Under the pieces are notes generated by a model. It was not told where the DNA came from and did not search any database. It saw only the letters and a list, made by a program, of their open reading frames with translations. From the NCBI GenBank assembly GCA_029567325.1, contig JAKQLF010000122.1, positions 21,704-85,703 on the forward strand: a stretch of 64,000 nucleotides of DNA, written 5' to 3'. Position 1 is the first letter of the stretch; each line of letters opens with the position of its first letter. Below, one piece after another: positions 34,748-44,406 of the stretch. The DNA is from Bacteroidota bacterium. GTDB taxonomy: Bacteria; Bacteroidota; Bacteroidia; Chitinophagales; Saprospiraceae. Both the position numbers and the translations under genes were made by a program.

Positions 34748-35440
34748 TTAGTTCTTCTTCCTGAGCTCCTCTACCGTAATATACTTAAGATTAGTACCAT
34801 TTTGGATCCTATGAGATAAATCAAAATCATCAAGAACCAAGTCTAGAATAGGGTAATCTCCCCTGGTATATCCCTCCTTGAGGTCATAACTATATAGTTT
34901 CGAAAACTGATTCCAATAAAAAGCAGAAAACGAACCTTTTATTCCTTTGAGGACTTCATACATCGGCGTATTCAATTCCTTTTCAATCATCTTGATCATG
35001 ATCTTACCTTGAAGTTTCGTCAATTTTTTGAGCGGTTCTTCAAATTCTACCTCTAGTTCTTTTTCTAGTTCTTTGAGCTTTTTCTTTGCCTTCCTTTTTG
35101 ACATATGCTCTTGGGCATATTCATATTCTCTGAAAATTCTGATGGCTTCCTTGGCATACGGAAATACCGTCGCAGCGTACCTTCTGAATTTCATGTATTT
35201 TTGATAGTCTTCATCACTTGCAAATTCTCGTAGAGAAGTCACACTGATGTCGTCTAGATCTGCTAAAATGAGGGTGTCACCTTCCTCTGTAATGATGGCT
35301 GTATAAATATTGCCGTCTATAGAAACCTTGGTTGGTTTCAAGTCATCATCAAAGTTATCTTTTTTCTTTATCACATCGTTTTGCCCTGACACCGCAGAGT
35401 TTATGAAAATGAAAGTCAATATGAAAAGGATGAATCGCAT
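34748..35440 (-). CDS. DUF4294 domain-containing exported protein
   Basis: This 230-aa protein has a signal peptide (MRFILFILTFIFINSAVSG, cleavage near residue 19) and a DUF4294 domain. The domain features are YTAIITEEGDTLILADLDDISV (about 47-68), KYMKFRRYAATVFPYAKEAIRIF (about 80-102), and a charged coiled-coil-like stretch (KRKAKKKLKELEKELEVEFEEPL). The final part (YEVLKGIKGSFSAFYWNQFSKLY) is also typical. DUF4294 is a Bacteroidota family of unknown role, probably periplasmic. Its stop codon directly abuts the two-hairpin repeat. Confidence 0.85.
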   Translation of the reverse strand: MRFILFILTFIFINSAVSGQNDVIKKKDNFDDDLKPTKVSIDGNIYTAIITEEGDTLILADLDDISVTSLREFASDEDYQKYMKFRRYAATVFPYAKEAIRIFREYEYAQEHMSKRKAKKKLKELEKELEVEFEEPLKKLTKLQGKIMIKMIEKELNTPMYEVLKGIKGSFSAFYWNQFSKLYSYDLKEGYTRGDYPILDLVLDDFDLSHRIQNGTNLKYITVEELRKKN

Positions 35441-35556
35441 GTTTGTATAACTGTTATTGAATGATCAACATTATTTATGACGATAAAATTATGACCTGGT
35501 TACGATAATCTCATTAATGTGATGTTAAAGTGATAACATTTGGTGTGGCTTTTCCA

Positions 35557-36372
35557 TTATTCTTGCACAATCATTTGATACATTTCCTCCATGCTCATGA
35601 TGGGGTATTGATTGGTTAAAACATAATCAATGATTTGTAATACAGTGTCACCAATACCTGACTGTGTGCTATTTCTTAGTTCTGAAATTTGTGTTTCAGA
35701 CAGGTTTTGGTATTCTGAGCGGCTATGACTGTCTTTGATATTTCTCATGTAACTAAGACTTGGAGAATTAAAGACAAAATTCATGGGATGGAAACTGATC
35801 ACTTTGATTCCCGGACTATCTAATAAGTGTGCATAATTGAAAATATTGAGGTCCAGTTCATTGCTCAGGTGTGTGCCATCCTCAAAAAATATGGGAAAAT
35901 GGACCAAACCTGATTCGTGCAACATTGGATAAATATGGGATTGCATCACCGTTCCCAAATTGGAAACATACAACATATCATACTCATTTTTTAATAAATG
36001 GGTAATGTCTGTCACATCAAATAATCGATGGCTTCTAAAACCTCGTGCCTCCGGTACGATGGACATACAAGTATCAATGACCGCTTTGTACGATGATCCA
36101 TGTGAACTGTCTGGCAAAAAATTGGGATGTATGCCCAAGTTTATTGCTGATTTTTTTGTCCACTCATCAATCACCGACGATGGATGCGTCATAAATAGCG
36201 TCAATTTGAGCGGAAGTGCCTGAAGCTTGTCAGCAAATATTTTCAAAACGGCCTCAGATGCCCAATCGATATCAGATGTAAAACAAAAGATCGGCTTTTC
36301 GTGCCAGACTTTTGGACTGTTCATCTTATTGATCAGTGCTCCAATATCCATTCGACTTGTATCACTTTTCAT
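35557..36372 (-). CDS. Polysaccharide deacetylase-like protein (WbmS type)
   Basis: This 271-aa cytoplasmic protein has the divergent NodB fold of WbmS-like proteins. The metal/catalytic Asp pair is TSDIDWA (Asp34, Asp36), IHPN supplies His82, GFRSHRLFD (about 111-119) corresponds to motif 3, and SFHPMNFVFN (about 194-203) carries the last His. The classical H-S/T-x-x-H motif is replaced, so metal binding may differ. Homologues occur in O-antigen gene clusters and are thought to remove acetyl groups from nucleotide- or lipid-linked sugars. It lies 31 bases downstream of gmd on the same strand, which fits a glycan role. Confidence 0.7.
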   Translation of the reverse strand: MKSDTSRMDIGALINKMNSPKVWHEKPIFCFTSDIDWASEAVLKIFADKLQALPLKLTLFMTHPSSVIDEWTKKSAINLGIHPNFLPDSSHGSSYKAVIDTCMSIVPEARGFRSHRLFDVTDITHLLKNEYDMLYVSNLGTVMQSHIYPMLHESGLVHFPIFFEDGTHLSNELDLNIFNYAHLLDSPGIKVISFHPMNFVFNSPSLSYMRNIKDSHSRSEYQNLSETQISELRNSTQSGIGDTVLQIIDYVLTNQYPIMSMEEMYQMIVQE

Positions 36373-36403
36373 TTGTCAACACCGATCAATGGATGGTGAA
36401 TTC

Positions 36404-37513
36404 CTATTCATACTCATTGTGTACCTCAAATCCTGCGTCCTTAAGCAATTGTGTTTTCTTAAACAACTCCAAATCGTGAGCTACCATTTCCGTACACATG
36501 GTTTGCCAAGTATACTTTGGCTGCCATCCCAACTTAGTCATTGCTTTGGTCGGATCGCCAATCAATAATTCTACCTCTGTTGGTCTGAAGTAACGCTCAT
36601 CAATAGCTAGGACCTGTTGACCTGTTTTGAATGCATAGTCGCCGTTATGAGATTTGACGAATGCTTTTTCATCAACACCGCTGCCTTTGTATTCCAATTC
36701 AACACCAACTTCCTCAAAAGCTTTGTTGATGAACGACCTTATTTCAGTAGTTACTCCAGTAGCAAGTACAAAATCTTCTGGTTTTTCTTGTTGTAAAATA
36801 AGATACATCCCTTCCACATAATCTTTGGCATGACCCCAATCTCTTTTGCTGTTGATGTTGCCCATCCACAACTTATCTTGTAAACCCAAAGCCATTTTAG
36901 CAACCGCACGAGTGATTTTCCTAGTCACAAAAGTTTCTCCCCTCAAAGGAGATTCGTGGTTGAATAAAATACCATTGCAAGCAAACATGTTATAGGCTTC
37001 TCTGTAGTTTACTGTGATCCAGTAAGCATACATTTTAGCCACGGCGTAGGGAGATCTTGGATAAAATGGAGTAGTCTCAGACTGTGGCACTTCCTGCACC
37101 AAGCCATACAACTCTGAAGTAGACGCTTGATAAATTTTTGTTTTCTCTACCAATCCCAAGATTCTCACAGCTTCCAAAATCCTCAGCGTTCCTATACCAT
37201 CGACATCTGCAGAGTATTCTGGTTCTTCAAAACTTACACGCACGTGAGACATGGCTCCCAAGTTGTAAATCTCATCTGGTTGTACTTCTTGTACAATTCG
37301 GATTAGATTGGTGGAATCAGAAAGATCTCCATGGTGGAGAATGAATTTTTTATTATCCACGTGTGGATCTTGGTACAAATGATCTATCCTATCTGTATTG
37401 AATAATGAACTTCTTCTTTTGATGCCATGGACTTCATATCCTTTTTTGAGGAGAAGTTCTGATAAGTATGCACCGTCTTGTCCTGTTACTCCAGTGATAA
37501 GGGCTTTTTTCAT
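36404..37513 (-). CDS. gmd: GDP-mannose 4,6-dehydratase
   Basis: This 369-aa short-chain dehydrogenase-type enzyme converts GDP-mannose to GDP-4-keto-6-deoxymannose, the first step to GDP-fucose or GDP-rhamnose. The NADP-binding motif is [23 protein letters not shown] (about 8-30). The catalytic Thr-Tyr-Lys set includes STSELYG and [11 protein letters not shown] (Tyr-x-x-x-Lys at about 156-160). [15 protein letters not shown] is the Gmd-specific loop, and length is normal. No fcl (GDP-fucose synthase) gene is adjacent; the next gene downstream is a deacetylase-like protein. Confidence 0.96.
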   Translation of the reverse strand: MKKALITGVTGQDGAYLSELLLKKGYEVHGIKRRSSLFNTDRIDHLYQDPHVDNKKFILHHGDLSDSTNLIRIVQEVQPDEIYNLGAMSHVRVSFEEPEYSADVDGIGTLRILEAVRILGLVEKTKIYQASTSELYGLVQEVPQSETTPFYPRSPYAVAKMYAYWITVNYREAYNMFACNGILFNHESPLRGETFVTRKITRAVAKMALGLQDKLWMGNINSKRDWGHAKDYVEGMYLILQQEKPEDFVLATGVTTEIRSFINKAFEEVGVELEYKGSGVDEKAFVKSHNGDYAFKTGQQVLAIDERYFRPTEVELLIGDPTKAMTKLGWQPKYTWQTMCTEMVAHDLELFKKTQLLKDAGFEVHNEYE

Positions 37514-37560
37514 TGCTCTTTTATTTTTCTAATAATTAAATATCTAAATCAATTGGGCTG

Positions 37561-37568
37561 CAAAGGTA
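37561..37568 (-). promoter_or_regulatory. -7 promoter element of gmd
   Basis: The complement reads TACCTTTG, matching TAnnTTTG, 48 bases upstream of the gmd ATG. A -33 box is not evident. Confidence 0.4.
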
Positions 37569-37608
37569 ATGATTTGGCAGTTCCTAAATTAAAATTTGCA
37601 TCATTGTT

Positions 37609-38778
37609 TTAATTTGGTTTAAGAACGCTTTTATGGTTAAAGTATTTTTCTTTGACCATTCCACCTACTCCAATGCATGCCAAAATCAATAAAAGTGGCT
37701 CTACCGGATATCTGTACCTGATAGATGCTACCGTGACCATGTGCAATGCTGTCAGGTATAAAACACAAAGTATTATTGGTAGAATCAAAAACCATATTTT
37801 TCTATTGGCTTTAAACATAAATATAAAAGAGCCAACATAAATCAATATTGCGGGGATTCCGACAACAAGCGCTGTGAAAAATCCTTGATAAGATTCATGA
37901 TTGGGAAATGGATTCCAAAGTCTCAAAAACTTTTTCCACGCCATCTTTAAAAATCTGATTGGATCATTTTTAATGATTTCAACAGCTGCTGATTTTAATT
38001 TTTTGTCGATCTTAATAGGGTTGGTTTCTGATGCGTCATATGGCTCTTTGCCACTGAATGGTGCTGGGCCGCCATCGTGGTTTTGAAGGTGATTTCCTTC
38101 ATACAACACATATCCAAGACCCAAATTTAGCTTTACAAAACTTCCATATTTTTGGTAATTGTGTATCCACCATGGAGTCAACATTAAACCAAAAACAAAG
38201 AAATAAATAGCCAGAGATTTCAATGATTTGATCCAACCTTCTTCATAAAAAAACACCACAATCAATATTGGATATAAAAGGTCAAATACGGGTCTGGTGA
38301 GTAAAGACAAAACCCAAAAAATACAAGAACACAAAAGCTGTTTTCGATAGGCTGCATAAAAACCTCCAAGAAATAGAAAAACAAAAAGACTTTCTGTCAA
38401 TATTGCCCCCGAATAAAAAATAGACATGGGCCAGAAGGCATAAAATAAAGCTGCTATCAGGCTTAATGTATGATTTTTGCCGATCTCATCTGCAATTCCA
38501 TATACAAAATATACCGTCAGACTGGAAATCAGCACATCTAATAATGGCCACCCAAATAAATGATCAGATAGACTTATAAACAGGGGATATAAGGGCATCA
38601 TGTCATTTGCTCCCGTCTTTCCATTTGACCATAATTCCTGCCCACTTTGCAAATATTCTAATGAATCCGGTAAAATTTCTTTTGAAAAATAAAAATAGGA
38701 GATTGCCCTGATGGCAAGAGCTATCAAAACAATCACATGAATGACATATTTTGATTTATAAAAAGGCAATTCACCCAT
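37609..38778 (-). CDS. GT39/ArnT-like membrane glycosyltransferase
   Basis: This 389-aa polytopic protein has about ten membrane helices. The first periplasmic loop carries the acidic pair region EILPDSLEYLQSGQELWSNGKTG (Asp37), where GT-C enzymes place their catalytic Asp, and the PLYPLFISLSDHLFG segment is typical of GT39-type proteins. GT-C enzymes use polyprenyl-phosphate sugars as donors. The start codon overlaps the end of the upstream transglutaminase-like gene by 8 bases, so the two are co-translated. The acceptor is unknown. Confidence 0.8.
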   Translation of the reverse strand: MGELPFYKSKYVIHVIVLIALAIRAISYFYFSKEILPDSLEYLQSGQELWSNGKTGANDMMPLYPLFISLSDHLFGWPLLDVLISSLTVYFVYGIADEIGKNHTLSLIAALFYAFWPMSIFYSGAILTESLFVFLFLGGFYAAYRKQLLCSCIFWVLSLLTRPVFDLLYPILIVVFFYEEGWIKSLKSLAIYFFVFGLMLTPWWIHNYQKYGSFVKLNLGLGYVLYEGNHLQNHDGGPAPFSGKEPYDASETNPIKIDKKLKSAAVEIIKNDPIRFLKMAWKKFLRLWNPFPNHESYQGFFTALVVGIPAILIYVGSFIFMFKANRKIWFLILPIILCVLYLTALHMVTVASIRYRYPVEPLLLILACIGVGGMVKEKYFNHKSVLKPN

Positions 38779-39634
38779 GTTTTAAAGCTTTGTACACCAA
38801 AAAGAGGAAGGTGGCCATGGTCACATAAATCAATCCCATTATCAAAATATATCGCCAAAAAACGTATTCTTTACCCTTTATGATGGTTTCTGCTTGAGGC
38901 GAAATAACCCTCAACATCATCGATTTGTAAGAAAAAGGATACCCAAAATTAAAAAACGAAGATTGGTAATATTTGAAATTGGTAGCGTTGGTGTATTCTT
39001 TACAAAGATCATTGAGCAGTACACATTTCCCTTGGTCATTGAGGTAATTGCCTGAATGGAGGTAGTTTTGTTGGTCATCAAGCCTGAGTACATTGTCAAA
39101 CATGATGTCGGTCAAAGCCCATTGCTTCCGCTCCTGAATGTACGTTTCACAAAATATATGGTTGATGCGATTACCACTCACCGCGACCATCCTGGTTTTA
39201 AGCCCTGCTAATGTTGAAAAAAGGTGATAAACGCTCGCATATCCCACACAATAAGGCGCTAAATTTTCACTATCCAACAATTGCCACTGCTGCCAGCTAT
39301 TGAGGTGGTGATTATAGTCCTCAGAGAATCCTTTGTTTGGCGTTAGGCGATCATCAATGAATTTACAAATGTGTCTGATTTTTGCAGAATCTGTTTCAAA
39401 CATCTGCCCTGATATGACTGAGTCTATTACAAAACTTTTTGCCTCATTATATTCTTTTTCAGAAAGTCCTAAGTGATGATTTTCTGGTAATGTCCATGGG
39501 TCTACCGCATTAAAAATCGCTGTTTCCGGAAATGATGGATAAAAAAATAAATGTTTTACGGGAGAAGTAAACAACCACAAGTTGAGGAGGATAAGTCCTA
39601 GGAAGAGGAGGAATATTTTGAGTTTTTTGTTCAT
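38771..39634 (-). CDS. Membrane-anchored transglutaminase-like protein
   Basis: This 287-aa protein has an N-terminal membrane segment (about 7-23), an extracytoplasmic domain, and a C-terminal membrane segment (about 262-282). The domain has a transglutaminase-like Cys-His-Asp set: Cys129 in YCVGYA, His159 in NRINHIFCE, and Asp176 in WALTDIMFD. These proteins can be peptidases or acyl transferases as well as cross-linkers. Tight coupling to a GT39-type gene (8-base overlap) suggests the pair acts on a common envelope substrate, possibly protein glycosylation or polymer modification (inference). Confidence 0.72.
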   Translation of the reverse strand: MNKKLKIFLLFLGLILLNLWLFTSPVKHLFFYPSFPETAIFNAVDPWTLPENHHLGLSEKEYNEAKSFVIDSVISGQMFETDSAKIRHICKFIDDRLTPNKGFSEDYNHHLNSWQQWQLLDSENLAPYCVGYASVYHLFSTLAGLKTRMVAVSGNRINHIFCETYIQERKQWALTDIMFDNVLRLDDQQNYLHSGNYLNDQGKCVLLNDLCKEYTNATNFKYYQSSFFNFGYPFSYKSMMLRVISPQAETIIKGKEYVFWRYILIMGLIYVTMATFLFLVYKALKHG

Positions 39635-39706
39635 TCCCTTGTCAGCGATTGTAGTCTTTATTTGTTGATATCTATTTTTTATTAGAATGCCTTTTTTAAT
39701 CTCTAA

Positions 39707-40759
39707 TTATGAAACGTGGATGCTGTAGTCATGCTGTCCCAACATTTTGCCAATAGGTTCTGTGTGTTCCTGCAGTCCATGAACATTCAACAATGAGACA
39801 ACTTCATCAATGGATTCAGGAGCAGCGGAAATGAGTAAACCTCCGCTCGTCTGGGGATCTGCTAATATGCTTTTGACCAAGGCGGTGTCATGATTGAATA
39901 AAATCTTATGCCCATATGCTTTGAGGTTTCTATTGGTCCCTCCTGGTACAGCGCCGGCTTTCACGTAATCGTTCAAACTGCTTGACAACCATTTTATACG
40001 ATCAAAAAACAGCTCAGCAGTAAGTCCACTGCCTTCACACATTTCTGTCAAATGGCCCAAAAGCCCAAAACCAGTTACATCTGTCATGGCATGAACTCCT
40101 TTTATTTTACCAAGATGTTCGCCTATTTTATTGAGCTGCATCATTTTTTGGGCGGCAAGTCCGAAGTGTTCCGTTTGAAGCAGGCCTTTTTTCTCTGCAG
40201 TAGTCAATATTCCCACTCCGAGTGGTTTGGTGAGGAATAAATAATCCCCCGTTTGAGCCGTATTATTTTGCTTGAGATTGACAATATCAACCAGACCATT
40301 GACGGCCAGACCAAATATCGGTTCGGGTGCATCGATGCTGTGGCCACCAGCCAAGACAATACCCGCTTCTGTACAAATACTTCTGCTTCCAGCAATTACC
40401 CTGCTTGCAACCTCAGTAGACAATTGATTGATAGGCCAACCAAGTATGGCAATTGCTAAAATAGGCTTACCACCCATTGCATATACATCACTAATGGCAT
40501 TTGCTGACGCTATTCGACCAAAATCATAAGGATCGTCCACAATCGGCATAAAAAAATCTGTCGTACTTACCAGCGCTTTGCCATCACCCAGATCATAAAC
40601 GGCAGCATCATCTTGGCTGTGATTTCCTACCAATAAGTGGTTGTCATTGGGTTGAGCCAATTGATTGGACAGTATTTCTTCGAGCACATTGGGAGCAATT
40701 TTACAGCCACAACCAGCGCCATGAGAATATTGAGTAAGTTTTATTTCGTTTGCTTTCAT
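39707..40759 (-). CDS. selD: Selenide, water dikinase (selenophosphate synthase), Cys form
   Basis: This 350-aa enzyme makes selenophosphate from selenide and ATP. The active-site loop [12 protein letters not shown] carries Cys17 and Lys20, the positions known to be catalytic in E. coli SelD, so this is the Cys form, not the selenocysteine form. The AIRS-like N- and C-terminal domains are complete and length is normal. It starts 2 bases after the selU stop, giving a compact selU-selD operon. No selA or selB gene is in the window, so selenophosphate is used at least for tRNA 2-selenouridine. Confidence 0.97.
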   Translation of the reverse strand: MKANEIKLTQYSHGAGCGCKIAPNVLEEILSNQLAQPNDNHLLVGNHSQDDAAVYDLGDGKALVSTTDFFMPIVDDPYDFGRIASANAISDVYAMGGKPILAIAILGWPINQLSTEVASRVIAGSRSICTEAGIVLAGGHSIDAPEPIFGLAVNGLVDIVNLKQNNTAQTGDYLFLTKPLGVGILTTAEKKGLLQTEHFGLAAQKMMQLNKIGEHLGKIKGVHAMTDVTGFGLLGHLTEMCEGSGLTAELFFDRIKWLSSSLNDYVKAGAVPGGTNRNLKAYGHKILFNHDTALVKSILADPQTSGGLLISAAPESIDEVVSLLNVHGLQEHTEPIGKMLGQHDYSIHVS

Positions 40760-40761
40760 TT

Positions 40762-41796
40762 TTAATTTATTTCCAACAATTCTTGGATGATATCTTCTTT
40801 AAGAATTACCTGTCTGATATTTGATTGGAGTTTATTCTTTTCCAAATGTTTTTGGTAATACTTGTCGTAATAAGCTAATAATATCTCAAAACAAGATTTT
40901 ATTTCTCCATCCAATAAAAAGTTGATGGCTTGCTTGGTTGCCAGGCCACCCAATCTTTTTTGAATACGCATGATACCGTGCATCAATTGTTCCTTTTCAA
41001 GATCTCCATATTCTGCAAGGATTCTGTTGAGGCGAAAATCAAATGGAGCATTAATTAAAAAAACATGTGATTTGCTCATGGTCTGCCACAAAGCAAGCGG
41101 AATATTTAAGTGTCCAATTCTTCTGCTTTCATCCTCTATCCAAATGGAACTTGAATCATCTACATAAAATAATGCCAGAGCCAACGAATTTTCAAAATAT
41201 TCTTGACTTGACTGAGGTCCCTTGCCGATGTGGCCAAATGCCGATCCTTTGTGATTTGCGAGTAATTCTAAGTCTATAACTTTTGCCCCATTTTGTTGCA
41301 TTTTTTGGAGAAGTTCTGTTTTACCAGATCCAGTAAACCCACTCAAAATTTTAAAATTATATTCCTTTTCAAATTGATCAAGCGTCCAGTTTCTAAAAGC
41401 CTTATAACCTCCTTTGAGCGTTAAAACCTGAAATCCATACATGCTGAGTAACCAAGAAACAGCTCCACTTCTCATGCCGCCACGCCAACAATAGATCAAA
41501 ATGGTAAATTTTCCCGGATTATCTTCCGATGTCATGCCCAAAGACTTTTCTATTTGTTCGACCATATTTTTCATTTTTGGTCCAAAATAATCCAAGCCTG
41601 CTTTGATGGCTTTTTCACGACTTACCTGCTTATACAATGTGCCAACTACTGCTCTTTCTTCGTCTTCAAAAAGGGGCATTGAGATCGCTCCAGGAATATG
41701 TGCATGGAGAAACTCTCCTGGCGATCGCACATCCACTACCAGATGTTGTGAAAGCAGACCAACAAAATTTTCTACCGCAATTGATTTATAATTCAC
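40762..41796 (-). CDS. selU: tRNA 2-selenouridine synthase
   Basis: This 344-aa enzyme (also called MnmH or YbbB) replaces sulfur by selenium in the wobble 2-thiouridine of certain tRNAs. The N-terminal rhodanese domain has its catalytic Cys103 in [10 protein letters not shown]. The P-loop domain has GFTGSGKT (153-160). The C-terminal region is intact. The downstream selD gene, 2 bases away, supplies the selenophosphate donor. mnmA-type thiolation is presumably encoded elsewhere. Confidence 0.96.
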   Translation of the reverse strand: MNYKSIAVENFVGLLSQHLVVDVRSPGEFLHAHIPGAISMPLFEDEERAVVGTLYKQVSREKAIKAGLDYFGPKMKNMVEQIEKSLGMTSEDNPGKFTILIYCWRGGMRSGAVSWLLSMYGFQVLTLKGGYKAFRNWTLDQFEKEYNFKILSGFTGSGKTELLQKMQQNGAKVIDLELLANHKGSAFGHIGKGPQSSQEYFENSLALALFYVDDSSSIWIEDESRRIGHLNIPLALWQTMSKSHVFLINAPFDFRLNRILAEYGDLEKEQLMHGIMRIQKRLGGLATKQAINFLLDGEIKSCFEILLAYYDKYYQKHLEKNKLQSNIRQVILKEDIIQELLEIN

Positions 41797-41945
41797 GTTT
41801 TCTATTTTTTGGTCGAATTATTTTACCCCTCAACATGCTATTTTAAAATTTGATTTTCTTTCTGTGGATATGAAACCAGATTCAACTTACGTTTTTTAAT
41901 GGGAAAGGTACAATTAAGAACTATTCTTTTGGATTGTAACATTGC

Positions 41946-41953
41946 TATCTTTG
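41946..41953 (+). promoter_or_regulatory. -7 promoter element of gldB
   Basis: TATCTTTG matches TAnnTTTG and lies 63 bases before the gldB ATG at 42017. TTTG at 41928-41931 is 14 bases upstream, closer than the usual spacing. Confidence 0.4.
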
Positions 41954-42016
41954 ATCTAAAATTTTGTGCAGTTGGTTTTCCAAAGATTGTTTTGTTTTTA
42001 TTTGAATGATGAATTT

Positions 42017-43075
42017 ATGACTACTATTCGTTTTTACCATCGATTTTTGATTGTTTTGACATCACTTTTTGTACTTGCAGGATGCAATGATACTTCAAAA
42101 GACATTCCAGATATTTCTGGCATTGACGTAGATGGTACTTTTTCTTCTGAAGGTCTTTTCATTTTTGATCCAACTTTAGGACCAAAAAACTTTACCAAGA
42201 TCTCTTCCGATTATGAAGCTTTTGCAAAAATATTTCTGCATAATATTTTGTTCCCAGGGGATACCACTGAACAAGATGCTCATTTTTTGAGCCTCATCGA
42301 GCAAATGGCAAAAGATACTACCATCAAAAATCTCACCGACACCTTACACCTGGCTTATGATGAGGAATTAACAGATATTCAAACAAAATACAAAACCGCG
42401 TTTAAATATTTAAAGTACTATTTCCCTGATTACAAGACCCCCAATGTGTATTTATGCAACACGCTTTTTAATTATCAAAAATTCATTTTTGCGGAAGAGG
42501 ATGGTCGAGATGGTATTGGCGTTGGCGGGGAGATGTTTATCAATGATTTCTATGACTATAAAATGATAGATCCCTCAAATCCTGCATTCTCAGATTACAT
42601 CACGCGTTCTTTCAATAGAGATCACCTCGTGAAAAAAAGTTTGGACTTGGTGGTTGATGAATTGGTGGGTGCACCTATGGGCAATAGAATGATTGATCAA
42701 ATGATCAGGAACGGTAAAAAGCTTTATCTATTGGAAAAATTGTTGCCTTATGCCCCAGATAGTGTCATCCTAGAATACACGCAAGAACAAGTGAATTGGT
42801 GTAAGGAAAATGAATTGGAAATATGGGGATTTTTCATAGATCAAAACTTGTTTTATGAGACATCACCAGTAAAAACTGCCAAATACCTCAATGACAGTCC
42901 CAATGCTCCCGGCATGCCTGTAGAAGCGCCAGGAAGAACAGCCAACTTTATTGGTTTGCAGATTGTAAGAAGATATATGGAAAAAAATGAAACCCTTACT
43001 CTAGACGCGTTGATACAAAATACAAATGCCCAAAAAATCCTGGATGATTCAGGTTATAAACCCAAAAGAAAATAA
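42017..43075 (+). CDS. gldB: Gliding motility lipoprotein GldB
   Basis: This 352-aa lipoprotein is read from the ATG at 42017, because the earlier start at 41966 would place 17 extra residues before the signal. The lipobox is FVLAGC (Cys23). The mature part matches GldB: the IPDISGIDVDGTFSSEG segment after the lipobox, a predominantly helical domain, and the closing GMPVEAPGRTANFIGLQIVRRYMEKN. GldB is needed for gliding motility in Flavobacterium and is often kept in Bacteroidota with T9SS. No gldC follows; the next gene is convergent. Confidence 0.88.
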   Translation: MTTIRFYHRFLIVLTSLFVLAGCNDTSKDIPDISGIDVDGTFSSEGLFIFDPTLGPKNFTKISSDYEAFAKIFLHNILFPGDTTEQDAHFLSLIEQMAKDTTIKNLTDTLHLAYDEELTDIQTKYKTAFKYLKYYFPDYKTPNVYLCNTLFNYQKFIFAEEDGRDGIGVGGEMFINDFYDYKMIDPSNPAFSDYITRSFNRDHLVKKSLDLVVDELVGAPMGNRMIDQMIRNGKKLYLLEKLLPYAPDSVILEYTQEQVNWCKENELEIWGFFIDQNLFYETSPVKTAKYLNDSPNAPGMPVEAPGRTANFIGLQIVRRYMEKNETLTLDALIQNTNAQKILDDSGYKPKRK

Positions 43076-43088
43076 CCTAGCAAAAATT

Positions 43089-44273
43089 TTAAAGACTAAT
43101 AACTTTGAGTTCTACGCGCTGGTTTTTGCGTCTGCCATCAGCTGTAGCGTCATTGGCGATGCGTTTTCGTTTGCCGTATCCTTTATAGGTCAATGTGCTC
43201 CTACCTACTCCTTTATCTGTAAGATAATTATATACTGATTTTGCTCTTTCTTCAGATAATTTATCGCAGTAACTCGCAGGTGGAATACCATTGGTATGAC
43301 CTCCAATTTCAAGAGAAACATTTTTATTTTGTTGGAGAAACTGCACAATCTCGTCCAGCACTTCATAAGATTCCTTGGTGATACCCGTTGAATCTGCTTT
43401 GAAGTATAAATTTTTGATCTCAACCGTACTTCCGGTTTTCAACTTCTTGATGTCTAACTCCTCAAGAATTTTTTTCTTAGCTGGCGGTGGAGTATTTTCT
43501 TTTTCTACAACTTTTGTGGTAGGTACTGTAGTAGTTTTATTTACAGCTTCCTCTACTCTGTTTCTTTTGTGAGGAGGAAGTGCATTGGTTTTACTGGCAT
43601 TGCTGGCTATTGTCTGGTCTTGGTCCGGGCAAGGTATGAGCTTTATATCAGACAATTTATCAACTAAAAGATGTCCATTATAAGGGAGAATTACAGGAAC
43701 TTTATAATAAGCTTCTACCAAAATATACCTATAATCAGATCTTGGCTTGAATGTAAAATCGTATTGTTGCCACTGATTGTTATCTACGGGTGGAGATTCT
43801 GCCAGCAATTCTCTGTCATTGCAAAATCCAGTGCCTCCCCAAATTCTTAATACAGCAGGCCTGGTATAGTTTTGTTCTTGTGATGTCAACCTAGACCTAC
43901 TCAAATATTGAGGTGATTTAGCCAGGTTTACACTCATGCTATAACATTTACCAGAAACCAATGGTGATGAAAGTCTTTGGGCAACTCCCTCATAGGAGTC
44001 ATTGTCCCGTACAACGAGGCCTAGGTAAGTCCGACCATCAGAAGCTTTTATTTCATTTTTCCAAAAACCGCCAGGGTGTATGTCTGGAGCAGTTTCATTG
44101 CTAAAACGCAAGACTCCGCAATCATACCATCCTTTAATGTCTACATTCTTTTCACCCCCACTTCTTGGAGTATCCTCAAATGAGCCATTATTTATTTGGA
44201 TAATTTCTACATCCTGAGCATTGCCAACAAAACTCAGCAAAACGATAACGTATATTATATTCTTTCGCAACAT
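43089..44273 (-). CDS. OmpA family protein with N-terminal carbohydrate-binding-like domain
   Basis: This 394-aa exported protein has a signal peptide (MLRKNIIYVIVLLSFVGNA), an N-terminal beta-sandwich at about 22-215 (NGSFEDTPR...IKGWYDCG, reminiscent of CBM-like or DUF642-like folds), a Pro/Thr/Lys-rich linker (about 230-275), and a C-terminal OmpA domain (about 285-390). The OmpA domain has its peptidoglycan-binding helix-strand pattern (LEIGGHTNG, LSEERAKSVYNYLTDKGV, YGKRKRIANDATADGRRKNQRVE). It probably tethers an outer-surface domain to peptidoglycan. It is convergent with gldB, 13 bases from its stop. Confidence 0.88.
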   Translation of the reverse strand: MLRKNIIYVIVLLSFVGNAQDVEIIQINNGSFEDTPRSGGEKNVDIKGWYDCGVLRFSNETAPDIHPGGFWKNEIKASDGRTYLGLVVRDNDSYEGVAQRLSSPLVSGKCYSMSVNLAKSPQYLSRSRLTSQEQNYTRPAVLRIWGGTGFCNDRELLAESPPVDNNQWQQYDFTFKPRSDYRYILVEAYYKVPVILPYNGHLLVDKLSDIKLIPCPDQDQTIASNASKTNALPPHKRNRVEEAVNKTTTVPTTKVVEKENTPPPAKKKILEELDIKKLKTGSTVEIKNLYFKADSTGITKESYEVLDEIVQFLQQNKNVSLEIGGHTNGIPPASYCDKLSEERAKSVYNYLTDKGVGRSTLTYKGYGKRKRIANDATADGRRKNQRVELKVISL

Positions 44274-44406
44274 TCAGATTTTAAAATCTATTATTACCTA
44301 AACCGTAATTGAGGGGCAAAACCACTCAAAATAGGAGGACTTTAAAAAATTATTAACTATCGCCCTCCAATAATCCTTAGCAAGCCAAAAATAAGGAATT
44401 TATTGT

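Noticed and set aside
39707..40759. Selenocysteine-containing SelD
   Set aside because: The active-site position is a Cys codon (Cys17), not an in-frame TGA.
41966..42016. Earlier start codon for gldB
   Set aside because: It would add 17 residues before the lipoprotein signal and overlap the promoter; the ATG at 42017 places the lipobox correctly.
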